Source: Ensifer adhaerens
GTDB taxonomy: Bacteria; Pseudomonadota; Alphaproteobacteria; Rhizobiales; Rhizobiaceae
Assembly (NCBI RefSeq): GCF_013283195.1
Contig: NZ_JABEKT010000001.1
Coordinates: 594,795 to 658,794, forward strand
Direction of reading: 5' to 3'
Length of the DNA: 64,000 bases
Part shown: in pieces, positions 48,131 through 58,587 of the stretch
Layout: the number at the start of each line of letters is the position of its first letter
How positions within the stretch are numbered: the stretch's first letter is position 1
Position numbers and translations under genes: made by a program
Notes under the pieces: model-generated
What the model saw: only the letters and a program-made list of their open reading frames with translations
What the model was told of the DNA's origin: nothing
Database searches by the model: none

Positions 48131-49162
48131 TCAGTTGACCGTCACCGGCTTGGAGCGCATCCGCGCCACCGTTTCGCGCTCGGCGCGCTTGCAGCGCATC
48201 GGCGGCAGATCTCGGTCCATCAGGTCCATGTCTTCCAGTACCATGTCGCCCATCTTCTTGAAGGCGCTGTCGAGCGCGCCCGCCCGGTGTGCCGAGCGCA
48301 GGAAGCCGGGCAGGCGGCGTACCTTGTGGTCGAGCGGCAGCGGCTCTTGCGGAAACACGTCGCTGGCCGCAACGATGTGTCCGCTTTCGACGGCCGACAT
48401 CAGTGCGTCGAAATCGACGACGCCGGCACGGCTGAGCAGGATGAAGGCCGCACCTGGACGCATGCTGGCAAAAGCCCTTGCGCCGAGAAAACCCTCATTT
48501 TCGCTGGTGACCGAGGCGACGACGAAGACGAAATCACTTTCCGTTAGCACGGTTTCGAGCGCCGCCGGCTCGACGCCATTTTCCCTGAGGATCGAGGCTG
48601 GCATCCAGGGATCGAAGACGCGGATTTTCGCGCGGAAGCCTGAAAGCACCCGGTTCAGCGCCTTGCCCAGGTCCCCGAAGCCGATAATGCCGATGTCCGC
48701 GCCGGACAAGAGCCGCGCCGAGCGATTGCCGTCTCCGCCCCAAAGCTCCCGGCCGTCGCGAAAGGCGACATCGGCCTCGACGATGCCGCGCGCGATGTTG
48801 AGGGCCATGGCGAGCCCCAGTTCTGCCACCGGCTCGGCAAACACCTGGCCGGTCGTGACCACGTGAATACCGCGTTCGAACAGCACGTCGTAGGGCATGT
48901 TGTTGATCAGGTTGCTCTCGACGTTGAGAATGGCGCGCAGCTTCGGCATCCGCCGCAGCGTATCGTGATCGAGCGGCGGCTGGCCGATGATGTAGCGTGC
49001 CTGTGACAGCACTTCGTCGCCGAGGCCGGCGATATCTTCGGGGTCGACTTCGACGATGCGGTAGCGCGCGTGCAACTGCTTGAGGGCGTCGTCCGTGAAG
49101 ATCAGGTCGAGCGTGCGGGGCGCGGGCACGCTGATGGCAAGCGGCCGGTTGGTGTCGAGCAT
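48131..49162 (-). CDS. D-isomer 2-hydroxyacid dehydrogenase family protein
   Basis: A 343-residue NAD(P)-dependent enzyme with the Rossmann motif IGIIGFGDLGKAL and the catalytic set Arg in LLSRAGVVD, Glu in DVFPQEPLP and His in RSAHRAG. The last third differs from phosphoglycerate dehydrogenase in having a short C-terminus and no ACT domain. It probably oxidises or reduces a sugar-derived hydroxyacid; the substrate is unknown. GAGGAAC precedes the ATG at 49162. Confidence 0.88.
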   Translation of the reverse strand: MLDTNRPLAISVPAPRTLDLIFTDDALKQLHARYRIVEVDPEDIAGLGDEVLSQARYIIGQPPLDHDTLRRMPKLRAILNVESNLINNMPYDVLFERGIHVVTTGQVFAEPVAELGLAMALNIARGIVEADVAFRDGRELWGGDGNRSARLLSGADIGIIGFGDLGKALNRVLSGFRAKIRVFDPWMPASILRENGVEPAALETVLTESDFVFVVASVTSENEGFLGARAFASMRPGAAFILLSRAGVVDFDALMSAVESGHIVAASDVFPQEPLPLDHKVRRLPGFLRSAHRAGALDSAFKKMGDMVLEDMDLMDRDLPPMRCKRAERETVARMRSKPVTVN

Positions 49163-49303
49163 TGTTCCTCCTCGGCGAAGGCATGGCCCCCGCGTTTCCT
49201 CTTTCAAATTTCTAGGAACAAATCCACGCCTTGCCAAGCGCGAGCCGGAATGGCCCGGAGCATCTCTCCTTCAAGCGGCTTCATTGAAGGCGGCTACGTT
49301 GCT

Positions 49304-49615
49304 TCAGTAGCCGAGCCCGCGCTTCTGCCGGTAGAGCGACGGTGGCAGATCGGTACCCTGGAACACCGGACCGTCGCCGCGGCGGCAATTGTAGATCGTG
49401 TCGTATCGCGGTCCGCCGCGTGAACTCGATTCGAACGGATAGTCGCGGTCGATCAGCGACTGTTCGCACACCACCTTGTCGCCGTTGTCGTTCAGAGGAT
49501 CCATAGGGCGCACGCCCGGCAGATCCGTATAGTTCTGTGCCAGCGCCGGCATGGTGAAGAGGCCAAAAGCGACGGTGAGGACTGAAAGAGCGAGGGCAGG
49601 GCGGCGGGATGTCAT
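49304..49615 (-). CDS. Secreted hypothetical protein
   Basis: A 103-residue protein with a Sec signal peptide (cleavage near ALA-QN, about residue 27) and a short mature part containing VRPMDPLNDNGDKVVCEQSL and YNCRRGDGPVFQGTDLP. The two cysteines are spaced for one disulphide. I do not recognise a named family. It is divergent from the RNase D-like gene, with a 111-base shared upstream region. Confidence 0.7.
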   Translation of the reverse strand: MTSRRPALALSVLTVAFGLFTMPALAQNYTDLPGVRPMDPLNDNGDKVVCEQSLIDRDYPFESSSRGGPRYDTIYNCRRGDGPVFQGTDLPPSLYRQKRGLGY

Positions 49616-49726
49616 CAATGCGAGCTTTCGAAGACAGCACCCGCAGGGAGGTGCCATGACACGGTTTCGCCAGAACCCAACTTGCGCTATAGGCGACACC
49701 ACTTCCGTTTCATCTGGGGATTTTCG

Positions 49727-50353
49727 ATGGCGAATGCAATACGGTTTCACGAAGGCGATATTTCCGCAGCCGATGCCGCTCGCTACAGAGGCGCGATTGC
49801 TATCGACACCGAAACGCTTGGCCTTGTCCCCCGCCGTGACCGGCTCTGCGTGGTCCAGCTTTCACCGGGAGACGGCACGGCCGACGTGATCCGGATTGCC
49901 GCCGGCCAAAAGGAGGCGCCGAACCTCGTCGCCATGCTCGAAGACCCGGCGCGCCAGAAGATCTTTCATTTCGGCCGTTTCGATATCGCCGTGCTGTTCC
50001 ACACCTTCGGCGTGACGACGACGCCGGTGTTCTGCACCAAGATCGCCTCCCGCCTGACCCGTACCTATTCGGACCGCCACGGATTGAAGGACAATCTCAA
50101 GGAAATGCTCGACGTCGACATTTCCAAGCAGCAGCAGTCCTCCGACTGGGGGGCGGCGGTCCTGTCGCCGGCGCAGCTCGAATATGCCGCATCCGACGTG
50201 CTGTACCTGCATGCGCTGCGCGAAAAACTGACGGCGCGGCTCTTGCGTGATGGCCGCATGGAGCACGCGGATGCCTGCTTCACCTTCCTTCCGACCCGCT
50301 GCAAGCTCGACCTGCTCGGCTGGGACGAGACCGATATTTTCGCACACAGCTGA
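49727..50353 (+). CDS. Ribonuclease D-like 3'-5' exonuclease
   Basis: A 208-residue DEDDy exonuclease. Exo I is AIDTETLGL, Exo II is HFGRFDIAVL and Exo III is YAASDVLYL. It lacks the C-terminal HRDC domains of classical Rnd, so it is a minimal form common in alphaproteobacteria; a role in tRNA or small RNA 3' trimming is inferred. The ATG at 49727 begins MANAIRFHEGDIS. It converges with a DedA-like gene, four bases between stops. Confidence 0.9.
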   Translation: MANAIRFHEGDISAADAARYRGAIAIDTETLGLVPRRDRLCVVQLSPGDGTADVIRIAAGQKEAPNLVAMLEDPARQKIFHFGRFDIAVLFHTFGVTTTPVFCTKIASRLTRTYSDRHGLKDNLKEMLDVDISKQQQSSDWGAAVLSPAQLEYAASDVLYLHALREKLTARLLRDGRMEHADACFTFLPTRCKLDLLGWDETDIFAHS

Positions 50354-50357
50354 AGCG

Positions 50358-50783
50358 TCAGGGTGTCAGCCAGAGAACGACGCCGTAACGCGCTGCCTTG
50401 CCGATCGCCACGAACACCAGGAACAGCGCGAAAGGCATGCGCAGCAACCCGGCGACGAGCGTCAGCGGATCGCCGACAATGGGCAGCCAGGAGAGCAGCA
50501 GCACCGGCTGGCCGTAGCGCGCAAACAGCGTCTCCGCCTTCTGTCGCGCTGCAGGCGAAATCGGGAACCAGCGTCGCCCCTCAAAGCGGATCAAAAACCG
50601 TCCAAGCACGAAGTTGACGACAGCGCCGAGCACATTGCCGGCCGTGGCCGCAACGAAAAGGGCGAAACGGCTCGTTTCACCATGAAGCGCCGCAGCGACG
50701 ATCGCCGCCTCCGACATGCCGAACAGAAGTGTCGCTGAGAGGAAGGCTGCCGAAAAAACGCCAGCAAGAATGCCGAAATCCAG
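50358..50783 (-). CDS. YqaA-type DedA-like membrane protein, probable CTG start
   Basis: The recognisable protein continues upstream of the first ATG (50717): the codons from 50783 read LDFGILAGVFSAAFLSATLL, the expected first helix of YqaA proteins, followed by FGMSEAAIVAAAL and YGQPVLLLSWLPIVGDPLTL. No ATG, GTG or TTG exists in frame before this segment. The CTG at 50783 has AGGAG six bases upstream and lies two bases after the stop of the preceding gene, so it is probably used. The product would be 141 residues with about four membrane helices. Function: lipid flipping or membrane homeostasis by family analogy. Confidence 0.75.
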   Translation of the reverse strand: MDFGILAGVFSAAFLSATLLFGMSEAAIVAAALHGETSRFALFVAATAGNVLGAVVNFVLGRFLIRFEGRRWFPISPAARQKAETLFARYGQPVLLLSWLPIVGDPLTLVAGLLRMPFALFLVFVAIGKAARYGVVLWLTP

Positions 50784-50785
50784 GA

Positions 50786-51067
50786 TCAGCTCCTGTCCGT
50801 ATGGCCGAGATCGCGCTCCGGCTCGATGATGTCGCGGATGCGCTGCTTCAGTTCCTTGGGTCCTGGGAAACCGCCGTCGCGCTTGCGCTCCCAGATCAGT
50901 TCGTCATTGACGCGGATTTCGAAATTGCCGCCGGTGCCGGGAATGAGCGCCACTTCGCCCAGCGATTGGCCGAAGGTCTGCAGCAGCTCCTGCGCCATCC
51001 AGCCGGCGCGCAAAAGCCAGTTGCACTGCGTGCAATAGAGAATGGTTATCCGCGGTTTCTCATCCAT
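50786..51067 (-). CDS. SelT/SelW/SelH-family (Rdx) thioredoxin-fold protein
   Basis: A 93-residue protein with CTQC (Cys12, Cys15) directly after the first strand, ILYCTQCNWLLRAGWMAQELL, and the family's GGNFEIRVNDELIWERKRDGGFPGPKELKQRIRD. It is the cysteine form of the selenoprotein W fold, with a redox role that is poorly defined. The ATG at 51067 was chosen on protein length. The DedA-like gene follows two bases after the stop, so the genes are translationally coupled. Confidence 0.9.
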   Translation of the reverse strand: MDEKPRITILYCTQCNWLLRAGWMAQELLQTFGQSLGEVALIPGTGGNFEIRVNDELIWERKRDGGFPGPKELKQRIRDIIEPERDLGHTDRS

Positions 51068-51365
51068 CTGTGCTTCCCGGGTGGTTTGTGCGCGGCAACA
51101 TACTGCATAACGCCGCAAGACAGGAACCTGTCTGCGCAGAAAAATAGGCTGTAAATTTCGGGCGTTACCGCGTCCTTTGGCGAAAATGGCCGTCTGTTGC
51201 GCAGACACGACGACGGACAGCAACTTGTGGTCACGCGCCTCTCACATATTTGTCAACTGAATTAGTCATGTTTTTATCGATGGCACCCTTGCAAAGGGAA
51301 AGGCGCCCGGCGAGACATTGCTGCATTGCACATATTGTCGCAGCCACCTCCAAGAGGACTTAACC

Positions 51366-51821
51366 ATGACTGATGCCACCGTTTCGACTTCCCGTCCCCG
51401 TGCAATCCTGCCGGCACTGGAAAAGATCTATCTGCCGCTCGACACCTTTGCTGAAACGCTGCTGCGCGTTCTGTGCGGCGTGCTGCTCGTAACTCACGGT
51501 TACGGCAAGATCGTCAATCCCTTCGGCGCCGTCGGCATGGTCGAAAGCCTCGGCTTTTATCCCGGCGTCTTCTGGTCGCCGTTGCTTGCCGCGACCGAGT
51601 TCTTCGGCGGCATTCTGATCGCCATCGGCCTTTTCACCCGCCCGGCCGCTTTCGCCGCCACGATCGTGCTGCTCGTTACCGTCTACTTCCACGGCATCGT
51701 GCAGGGAGAAGGCCTCGGCGGTGCCGAGAAGTCGATTCTCTGGGCAGCGATCCTGTTCTTCTTTGCCATTCGCGGCGCCAACAGCCAGTCCGTCGACGCC
51801 AAACTCGGCAAGCAGTTCTGA
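51366..51821 (+). CDS. DoxX family membrane protein
   Basis: A 151-residue protein with four hydrophobic helices and the DoxX signatures LLRVLCGVLLVTHGYGKI, GMVESLGFYPG and ATEFFGGILIAIGLFTRPA. DoxX-type proteins take part in thiosulphate or sulphur metabolism and oxidative-stress complexes in a few cases; most are unassigned. The ATG at 51366 follows CCAAGAGGACTTAACC, which contains AGAGGA. It stands alone after a 298-base gap. Confidence 0.88.
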   Translation: MTDATVSTSRPRAILPALEKIYLPLDTFAETLLRVLCGVLLVTHGYGKIVNPFGAVGMVESLGFYPGVFWSPLLAATEFFGGILIAIGLFTRPAAFAATIVLLVTVYFHGIVQGEGLGGAEKSILWAAILFFFAIRGANSQSVDAKLGKQF

Positions 51822-51964
51822 CAGGCTTCTGCCTCGTGAAATGCGGGGAGGGCGGTTTGACCACCGGCCTCCTCGACTCGTTTTTGGGGAAGGGATGCGC
51901 ATCCTCAAACTTCCCCATCGGCCACCGCGAGGATTTTCGCCACCCGGCGGTTGAAGCAACACGT

Positions 51965-52372
51965 TCAGGCCTTCTCGGCGGCGGTCACGTTGCGGATCGT
52001 CATCCGGTGAACCTTGCCGGAGCGGTCGTGCCAGTCGATCGACTGGCCGACGGAGAGTCCGATCAGGGCCGCGCCGATCGGCGTGAGAACTGAAATGCGC
52101 CCAGCCTCGATATCGGCTTCGCCGGGATAGACCAGCGTCACCTGCTTGGCAAAACCATTGTCGGCCTCGAAGGCGACGGTGGACCCCATCTGCACGCTGT
52201 CGGCCGGGAGCTTTGCTGGCGGGGCAATGCGCGCCCGCTCGAGCTCCGTCAGGAGCGCTTCGGCGACTTCGGGAATGCGATCGAGGGCGGAAGAGGCAAG
52301 CGCCGTCAGGCGCTTGTGGTCCTCGGCATTGATGATGATTGCGGGAAGCTTGTTGCGGGCGGTGGTCGCCAT
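51965..52372 (-). CDS. Rnk/GreA-like nucleoside-diphosphate kinase regulator
   Basis: A 135-residue protein with a short N-terminal helical part (EDHKRLTALASSAL) and a C-terminal FKBP-like GreA/GreB C domain: VQMGSTVAFEADNG, VTLVYPGEADIEAGRISVLTPIGAALIGLSVGQSI, as in Rnk. Rnk-type proteins bind RNA polymerase near the secondary channel but lack the cleavage-stimulating coiled coil. The ATG at 52372 begins MATTARNKLP. It converges with doxX, 143 bases between stops. Confidence 0.9.
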   Translation of the reverse strand: MATTARNKLPAIIINAEDHKRLTALASSALDRIPEVAEALLTELERARIAPPAKLPADSVQMGSTVAFEADNGFAKQVTLVYPGEADIEAGRISVLTPIGAALIGLSVGQSIDWHDRSGKVHRMTIRNVTAAEKA

Positions 52373-52756
52373 GATGATACCTGACATTTTCTGCGACGGG
52401 CCATGAGCGCCGTCGTTGCTGTTCTAGGATAATTCTATCGGGAAAAACTCGGCGCTCGGATCGCGGCCTGGGAACGGGCGTTCTCATTTGCCGACGCGAA
52501 AGGCTCCCCTGACCCGGAGAGCGCAAGCATCCGGGCTGGGGTCAGGTTCCTGCGATCGGGCACACCCGGAAGCAGCGAAGAGAAGAAATCGCGAGCATCA
52601 TGATGCCGGGAAGGTCGGAAAGTTTGGCGCGGAAGTCAAGTCCCGGATGCTTCGTGCCCGATTGCCTGGCAATGCGCATGGCGTGCTTTCTCGCCTCTTG
52701 AACCGAGACGCCTGTCGTGTTCAATCTTCAGCCGAGACGGCGAAGGGAAGGTTCTG
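52373..52756. other. Intergenic region with a large hairpin, no clear gene
   Basis: This 384-base gap separates the Rnk-like and GATase genes, which diverge. CCTGACCCGGA (52508-52518) pairs with TCCGG (52530-52534) and GGGTCAGG (52539-52546), a strong stem-loop. A 60-codon minus-strand frame at 52542-52724 has no ribosome site and no recognisable motif. The hairpin may end a transcript or be a repeat remnant. Confidence 0.45.
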
Positions 52757-53512
52757 ATGCGGGTACTGGTGGTGGAAAACATGGCGAAGACCGAGCTCGG
52801 CCAGGTCGGCACGGCGCTTCGCGAGGTCAAGGCGGAGATCGAGGTTCGCCGCGCCTATGCCGGCGACCCGGTTCCGGAAACACCCGATGGTTTCGATGCG
52901 CTGGTGGTGCTGGGCGGCGAGCAGAGCGCGCTTGATGACGCGGCTTTCCCCTACCTGCCGCAGCTCGCGGCTCTGATGCGCCGGTTCGGCGACAGCGAAC
53001 GTTCCGTGCTCGGCATCTGCCTCGGCAGCCAGCTGCTCGCGCGTGCCTATGGTGCGAAAAACCTGCTCGGTGAAGCCAAGGAATTCGGCTGGCACGAGGT
53101 GCGGGTGCGTACCGAAGGGCAGAGCGATCCGGTGCTGGCATCCGTCGGCGAAAGCTTCCCGATCTTCCAGTGGCACGGCGATACCTTCACGCTTCCGGAA
53201 GAGGCCGTGCACCTTGCCGAAAACGACGTAACGCGGCATCAGGCATTTCGCGTCGGGCGTGCGGCCTATGGAACGCAGTTCCACTTCGAGGCCGATACGG
53301 ATCTTGTCGAAGACTGGAACCGTTCGTTCCCGCAGACCATCAATCGCCTCGATCCGACCTGGCTGGCGCAGTATCCCGCCCATGCAAAGCGGCATGGCGA
53401 GAAGGCCAATGCAGCGGGCCTCGCCTTGGCGCGCGCCTGGGTCGCCACCATCAGGCGCGAAGATGCCTCTGTCGCGGCGCCGAGCAACGAGGTGCTGGAG
53501 GAGGCCTGCTGA
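52757..53512 (+). CDS. Type 1 glutamine amidotransferase (GMP synthase-like)
   Basis: A 251-residue class I amidotransferase: LGGEQSALDD, the nucleophile elbow GICLGSQ with Cys88, and QFHFEAD with His176 and Glu178. It is a stand-alone GATase without a synthetase domain; such proteins hydrolyse glutamine or gamma-glutamyl compounds. GGGAAGG precedes the ATG at 52757. It is the first gene of a tight four-gene unit whose members overlap or nearly overlap; the shared role is not evident. Confidence 0.9.
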   Translation: MRVLVVENMAKTELGQVGTALREVKAEIEVRRAYAGDPVPETPDGFDALVVLGGEQSALDDAAFPYLPQLAALMRRFGDSERSVLGICLGSQLLARAYGAKNLLGEAKEFGWHEVRVRTEGQSDPVLASVGESFPIFQWHGDTFTLPEEAVHLAENDVTRHQAFRVGRAAYGTQFHFEADTDLVEDWNRSFPQTINRLDPTWLAQYPAHAKRHGEKANAAGLALARAWVATIRREDASVAAPSNEVLEEAC

Positions 53513-53991
53513 TGGACGAGGGGATTGACGGTGGCTGTTTCTGCCGACGGATCCGCTACCGGCTGAAACGCAAGCCGATGTTCGTCAATTGCTGCCATTG
53601 CACCGATTGCCAGCGCCAGGTCGGAAGCGCCTTCGTCGTCAACGGCGTCATCGAACGGGAGAATATCGAGCTGACGGCCGGCGACCCCATCGTTGTGACG
53701 CTGCCGACCGAGAGTGGCCGTCCGCACGACGTCTATCGCTGCGCTGAATGCCAGACGGCGCTCTGGAGCGATTACGGTCGGCGCGGCTGGCTCGCCTTCC
53801 TGCGCATCGCAAGCCTCGATCGCCCATCGGATTTCCCGCCGGATGCCCATATCTTCACCCGCTCGAAGGTCTCCTGGCTGTCGCTGCAAGGTGGGGCCCC
53901 GGCCTTTGAGATCTACTACGACACGAAGACGCTGTGGCCGGCCGAGAGCCTGGCGCGGCGGGAAGCAGCCGAGGCAATGGCAAAGACGTGA
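53512..53991 (+). CDS. GFA (glutathione-dependent formaldehyde-activating enzyme-like) family protein
   Basis: A 159-residue zinc protein: [10 protein letters not shown] (Cys9, Cys11), CCHCTDCQ (Cys28, Cys30, Cys33) and [11 protein letters not shown]. This cysteine pattern is the Mss4-like fold of the GFA family; most members have not been shown to act on formaldehyde. Its ATG overlaps the stop of the upstream GATase by one base (TGATG) and its own stop overlaps the next start, so the genes are translationally coupled. Confidence 0.92.
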   Translation: MDEGIDGGCFCRRIRYRLKRKPMFVNCCHCTDCQRQVGSAFVVNGVIERENIELTAGDPIVVTLPTESGRPHDVYRCAECQTALWSDYGRRGWLAFLRIASLDRPSDFPPDAHIFTRSKVSWLSLQGGAPAFEIYYDTKTLWPAESLARREAAEAMAKT

Positions 53992-54554
53992 GCGTCGGCG
54001 AGCGCGACAAGATGGCGGCGGGCGAATGGTATTGCTGCCTCGATCCGGAGCTTGAGCGGCTGCGCCAGCGGGCGCGTGACGCCGTGCACCAGCACAACAC
54101 CATGGCCCCCGATGCGCGTGGCTCGATGGCTCCAGCACTCCGGGCGCTTTTTTCCAGCGTTGGCGACGATGTCTTCATCGAGGCGCCGTTTCACTGTTCC
54201 TATGGCATCAACATATCGCTCGGCCCCCGCGTCTATCTCAATGCCGGCTGCACCATGCTCGACAGCGGTCGCATTTCGATCGGCGAAGGCTCGATGCTCG
54301 GTCCAGGCGTGCAGATCTATTGTGCCGAGCACCACAAGGACGTGCCGCTTCGAAGCCGCGGCATCGAGATCGCGAGGCAGGTCGTGATCGGCAAGGACGT
54401 CTGGATCGGCGGCGGCGCCATCATCCTCGGGGGTGTAACCATCGGCGACGGTGCCATCGTCGGGGCCGGATCTGTGGTCACGAGAGGCGTGGCGGCCGGT
54501 GCGACCGTTGTCGGCAACCCGGCGCGGCTTCTTCCGCCATCCGGCAAGCGATAA
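53988..54554 (+). CDS. Maltose/galactoside O-acetyltransferase-like hexapeptide enzyme
   Basis: A 188-residue left-handed beta-helix acetyltransferase with an N-terminal maltose-acetyltransferase segment ([21 protein letters not shown]) and repeated hexapeptides: [20 protein letters not shown], then [19 protein letters not shown] and [14 protein letters not shown]. Catalytic His is in CAEHHKD. It transfers acetyl groups from acetyl-CoA to a sugar or sugar-like acceptor. The GTG at 53988 overlaps the GFA stop by four bases (GTGA) and gives the usual N-terminus. Confidence 0.92.
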   Translation: MSVGERDKMAAGEWYCCLDPELERLRQRARDAVHQHNTMAPDARGSMAPALRALFSSVGDDVFIEAPFHCSYGINISLGPRVYLNAGCTMLDSGRISIGEGSMLGPGVQIYCAEHHKDVPLRSRGIEIARQVVIGKDVWIGGGAIILGGVTIGDGAIVGAGSVVTRGVAAGATVVGNPARLLPPSGKR

Positions 54555-54573
54555 TTCAACAAGGAGATTTTTA

Positions 54574-55086
54574 GTGGTCGACGAGATGGCAACGATCAAG
54601 GTGCGCCCGGCAACCCCTGGCGACGTGCCGGAGCTCTGCAGCTTCCTCAACGAGATCATCCGGATCGGCGGCACCACCGCCAACGAAACGCCGTTCACAT
54701 CAGAAAGCTTCACGGCGCATTATCTCGCCGGCCCGGGCTTCGTCAGCTGCTTCGTCGCCGAGGATACGGATGGCCGCCCCTGCGCGTTCCAGGCGCTCGA
54801 GCGCTATGACGCATTGCCGGAGGGCTGGGCCGATATCGGCACGTTCTCCCGACCCGACGCCAAGGTGCGCGGCGCCGGCACGGCACTCTTTGCCGCGACG
54901 AAAGACAATGCCCGTGCGCTGGGTCTGACGGCGATCAACGCCACCATCCGCGCCGACAATGTCGGCGGCCTCGCCTACTACGGCAAGATGGGCTTCGTCG
55001 AATACAAGGTCGACAAGGCGGTGCCGCTGAAAAGCGGCCGACTGGTGGATCGGGTTTCCAAACGGTACTTGTTGACCGAAACCTGA
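54574..55086 (+). CDS. GNAT family N-acetyltransferase
   Basis: A 170-residue GNAT protein with KVRPATPGDVPELCSFLNEI at the start, a central acetyl-CoA-binding segment KVRGAGTALFAATKDNARAL (a Q/RxxGxG/A variant), and DNVGGLAYYGKMGF. The acceptor is unknown; the layout resembles phosphinothricin-type acetyltransferases. The GTG at 54574 has AAGGAG seven bases upstream; an ATG four codons later is an alternative. It is the last gene of the GATase-GFA-acetyltransferase unit, 19 bases after the upstream gene. Confidence 0.85.
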   Translation: MVDEMATIKVRPATPGDVPELCSFLNEIIRIGGTTANETPFTSESFTAHYLAGPGFVSCFVAEDTDGRPCAFQALERYDALPEGWADIGTFSRPDAKVRGAGTALFAATKDNARALGLTAINATIRADNVGGLAYYGKMGFVEYKVDKAVPLKSGRLVDRVSKRYLLTET

Positions 55087-55160
55087 GGCGAGCGTTTCCG
55101 CTTCCGCTTGTGCGTGTTTAGCTCACGCGTTCCCACTCTTGGCCGATGCATGGATCAAAC

Positions 55161-55190
55161 AGAACGGGCGACCCTCAGGTCGCCCGTTCT
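55161..55190. terminator. Bidirectional terminator-like hairpin between GNAT and lepA
   Basis: AGAACGGGCGACC-ctca-GGTCGCCCGTTCT is a perfect 13-bp stem with a four-base loop, between the two convergent stop codons. T runs are short. Confidence 0.75.
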
Positions 55191-55218
55191 CTACGTTGAT
55201 GGAGCGGCAGTCGAACCG

Positions 55219-57045
<1,827 letters not shown>

Positions 57046-57127
57046 GGGCCGCATATAGCAGTGCCTTCAAGCCGCGCAAAGCGGGAAATGAAGGCTTCGT
57101 TCACTATAAATCGCAGGGCGCGCGCGG

Positions 57128-58411
57128 TTATTCGGCTCTCGCCTCGGCGTCGATCAGCGCACCGGCATTCGGGATCTGCGCGCTCTTCAGTTCGAAGGTC
57201 TCGCGCTCGCCCGCCGGCACCTCGTCGCGTTTCCTCAGGCGGGCAAGCACGAACAGCGCGTAGAGGGCAGCAACGGCCATGGCGGCATAGATGAAGGTAC
57301 GTGGCCCGAACACCGGCGTCAGCACCGTCACCAGCATTGGCACCAGGGTTGCGGCCACCGACCAGGCGACAAGCATGGTGCTTGCCAGCGGTACGAAATC
57401 TGCCGGATCGGTGCGGTCGTTGGCATGGGCGTTGGCGATGGAATAGACGGTCTCGACGGCACCGGCAAAGAGCGCGAAGACCACCATCAGCAAGAGGAGA
57501 TTCCCGAAGGTTGCGGAAAGCGCGAAGAAGCCGGCGATAACGATGATGAGGCAGGTGGCGATCAGCACCAGCCGGCGGTCGACCCGGTCCGACAGCGTGC
57601 CCATCGGATACTGGATGGCGATCAGCCCGAGCTGCATCACGAACATCAGGTTGGCGACGTCGCCCTGGCTGACCTGGTTGGCCGCCGCATAGATCGGCGT
57701 GAAGCCCTGCACCACCATCGACAGGCCGCCGGCGGCAAGCACGCCGATGAAGGCGACGGGCGAAGCGCGCCAGACCATCGGGATGTCGATGCTGACCTTG
57801 GCCGGCGCCGGCGGCGTCGGCAGGCGGGTGAGGCCGATCGGCAGGATGGCAAGGGCGGTGAAGAAAATGGTGATGAGCGGCGGCAGATTGCCGTCGGCGG
57901 GGATCTGTCCAAACAGCCAGGCGCCTGTGCCGAGCCCGATCACATAGGCCATGTAGAACATCGCCATTGCCCTGCCGCGCCAACGATTGTCGCTGGCATG
58001 GTTGAGCCAGCTCTGGCTGATGATGAAATTGGTGTTGCCGGCAGCGCCGTAGAGGCCGCGGGCGAGCACCCAGAGGATCGGGTGCATGCCGAGGCTGATG
58101 GTCAGCGCCGAAAGGATGACGAGCGCCATCGAGCAGGAGAACGCCCGGGCATGCCCGACGCGGCGGATCATCGGCCCGGCGATGACGCAGCCGACAAGGC
58201 CACCAAAGGCAATCATGGTGACGGCGGCGCCCGGAACCCATTCCGGCGCATCGGATCGGGTGAGCATGAAAGGCACATAGGCGAGCATCATGCCGTTGCC
58301 GATCGCCACGGATGTCATCGACGTCACGATGCTGGCGATCGAGGTCAGCGAGGAGGGTTGCTTGTCCATGTCGTGCCGATCCGTTTCGTAAGGCGCAACG
58401 GTTTGTTGCAT
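57128..58411 (-). CDS. MFS transporter (YcaD-like)
   Basis: A 427-residue 12-helix permease. The first loop after helix II reads GPMIRRVGHARAF; helices VI and VII are separated by a charged loop, and MGTLSDRVDRRLVL carries the second-half MFS signature. The overall pattern is of the YcaD/UMF1-like drug or metabolite transporters; the substrate is unknown. The ATG at 58411 has a poor ribosome site; an ATG at 58369 (MDKQPSSL) is equally possible. It lies downstream of lepA's start, transcribed the same way. Confidence 0.85.
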   Translation of the reverse strand: MQQTVAPYETDRHDMDKQPSSLTSIASIVTSMTSVAIGNGMMLAYVPFMLTRSDAPEWVPGAAVTMIAFGGLVGCVIAGPMIRRVGHARAFSCSMALVILSALTISLGMHPILWVLARGLYGAAGNTNFIISQSWLNHASDNRWRGRAMAMFYMAYVIGLGTGAWLFGQIPADGNLPPLITIFFTALAILPIGLTRLPTPPAPAKVSIDIPMVWRASPVAFIGVLAAGGLSMVVQGFTPIYAAANQVSQGDVANLMFVMQLGLIAIQYPMGTLSDRVDRRLVLIATCLIIVIAGFFALSATFGNLLLLMVVFALFAGAVETVYSIANAHANDRTDPADFVPLASTMLVAWSVAATLVPMLVTVLTPVFGPRTFIYAAMAVAALYALFVLARLRKRDEVPAGERETFELKSAQIPNAGALIDAEARAE

Positions 58412-58542
58412 GAGGGGCGTCTAAATTATTGAGGCGGAACGTCTTTTCGCTTCGGATACTCGTTGCCGACCTTAGCCGAAATCGCCTCGTCGCAATGTCG
58501 CCAAAGCGGCATCTGCCGCCTCTATTTTCAGATGGTTATGGT

Positions 58543-58577
58543 CTTGACTCCAATATATGAGAAATGCAATCTCAAAT
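58543..58577 (+). promoter_or_regulatory. Promoter/operator region of the XRE-cupin gene
   Basis: CTTGAC (58543-58548) is followed by the imperfect palindrome ATATGAGA-aatgcaa-TCTCAAAT (58555-58562 and 58570-58577), just before the likely start at 58588. A dyad in this place would fit autorepression by the HTH protein. No clear -10 box at 17 bases was found. Confidence 0.45.
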
Positions 58578-58587
58578 AATGGAAAAC

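Noticed and set aside
52542-52724. A 60-codon minus-strand frame in the gap before the GATase gene
   Set aside because: No ribosome site and no recognisable motif; it overlaps a palindromic region.
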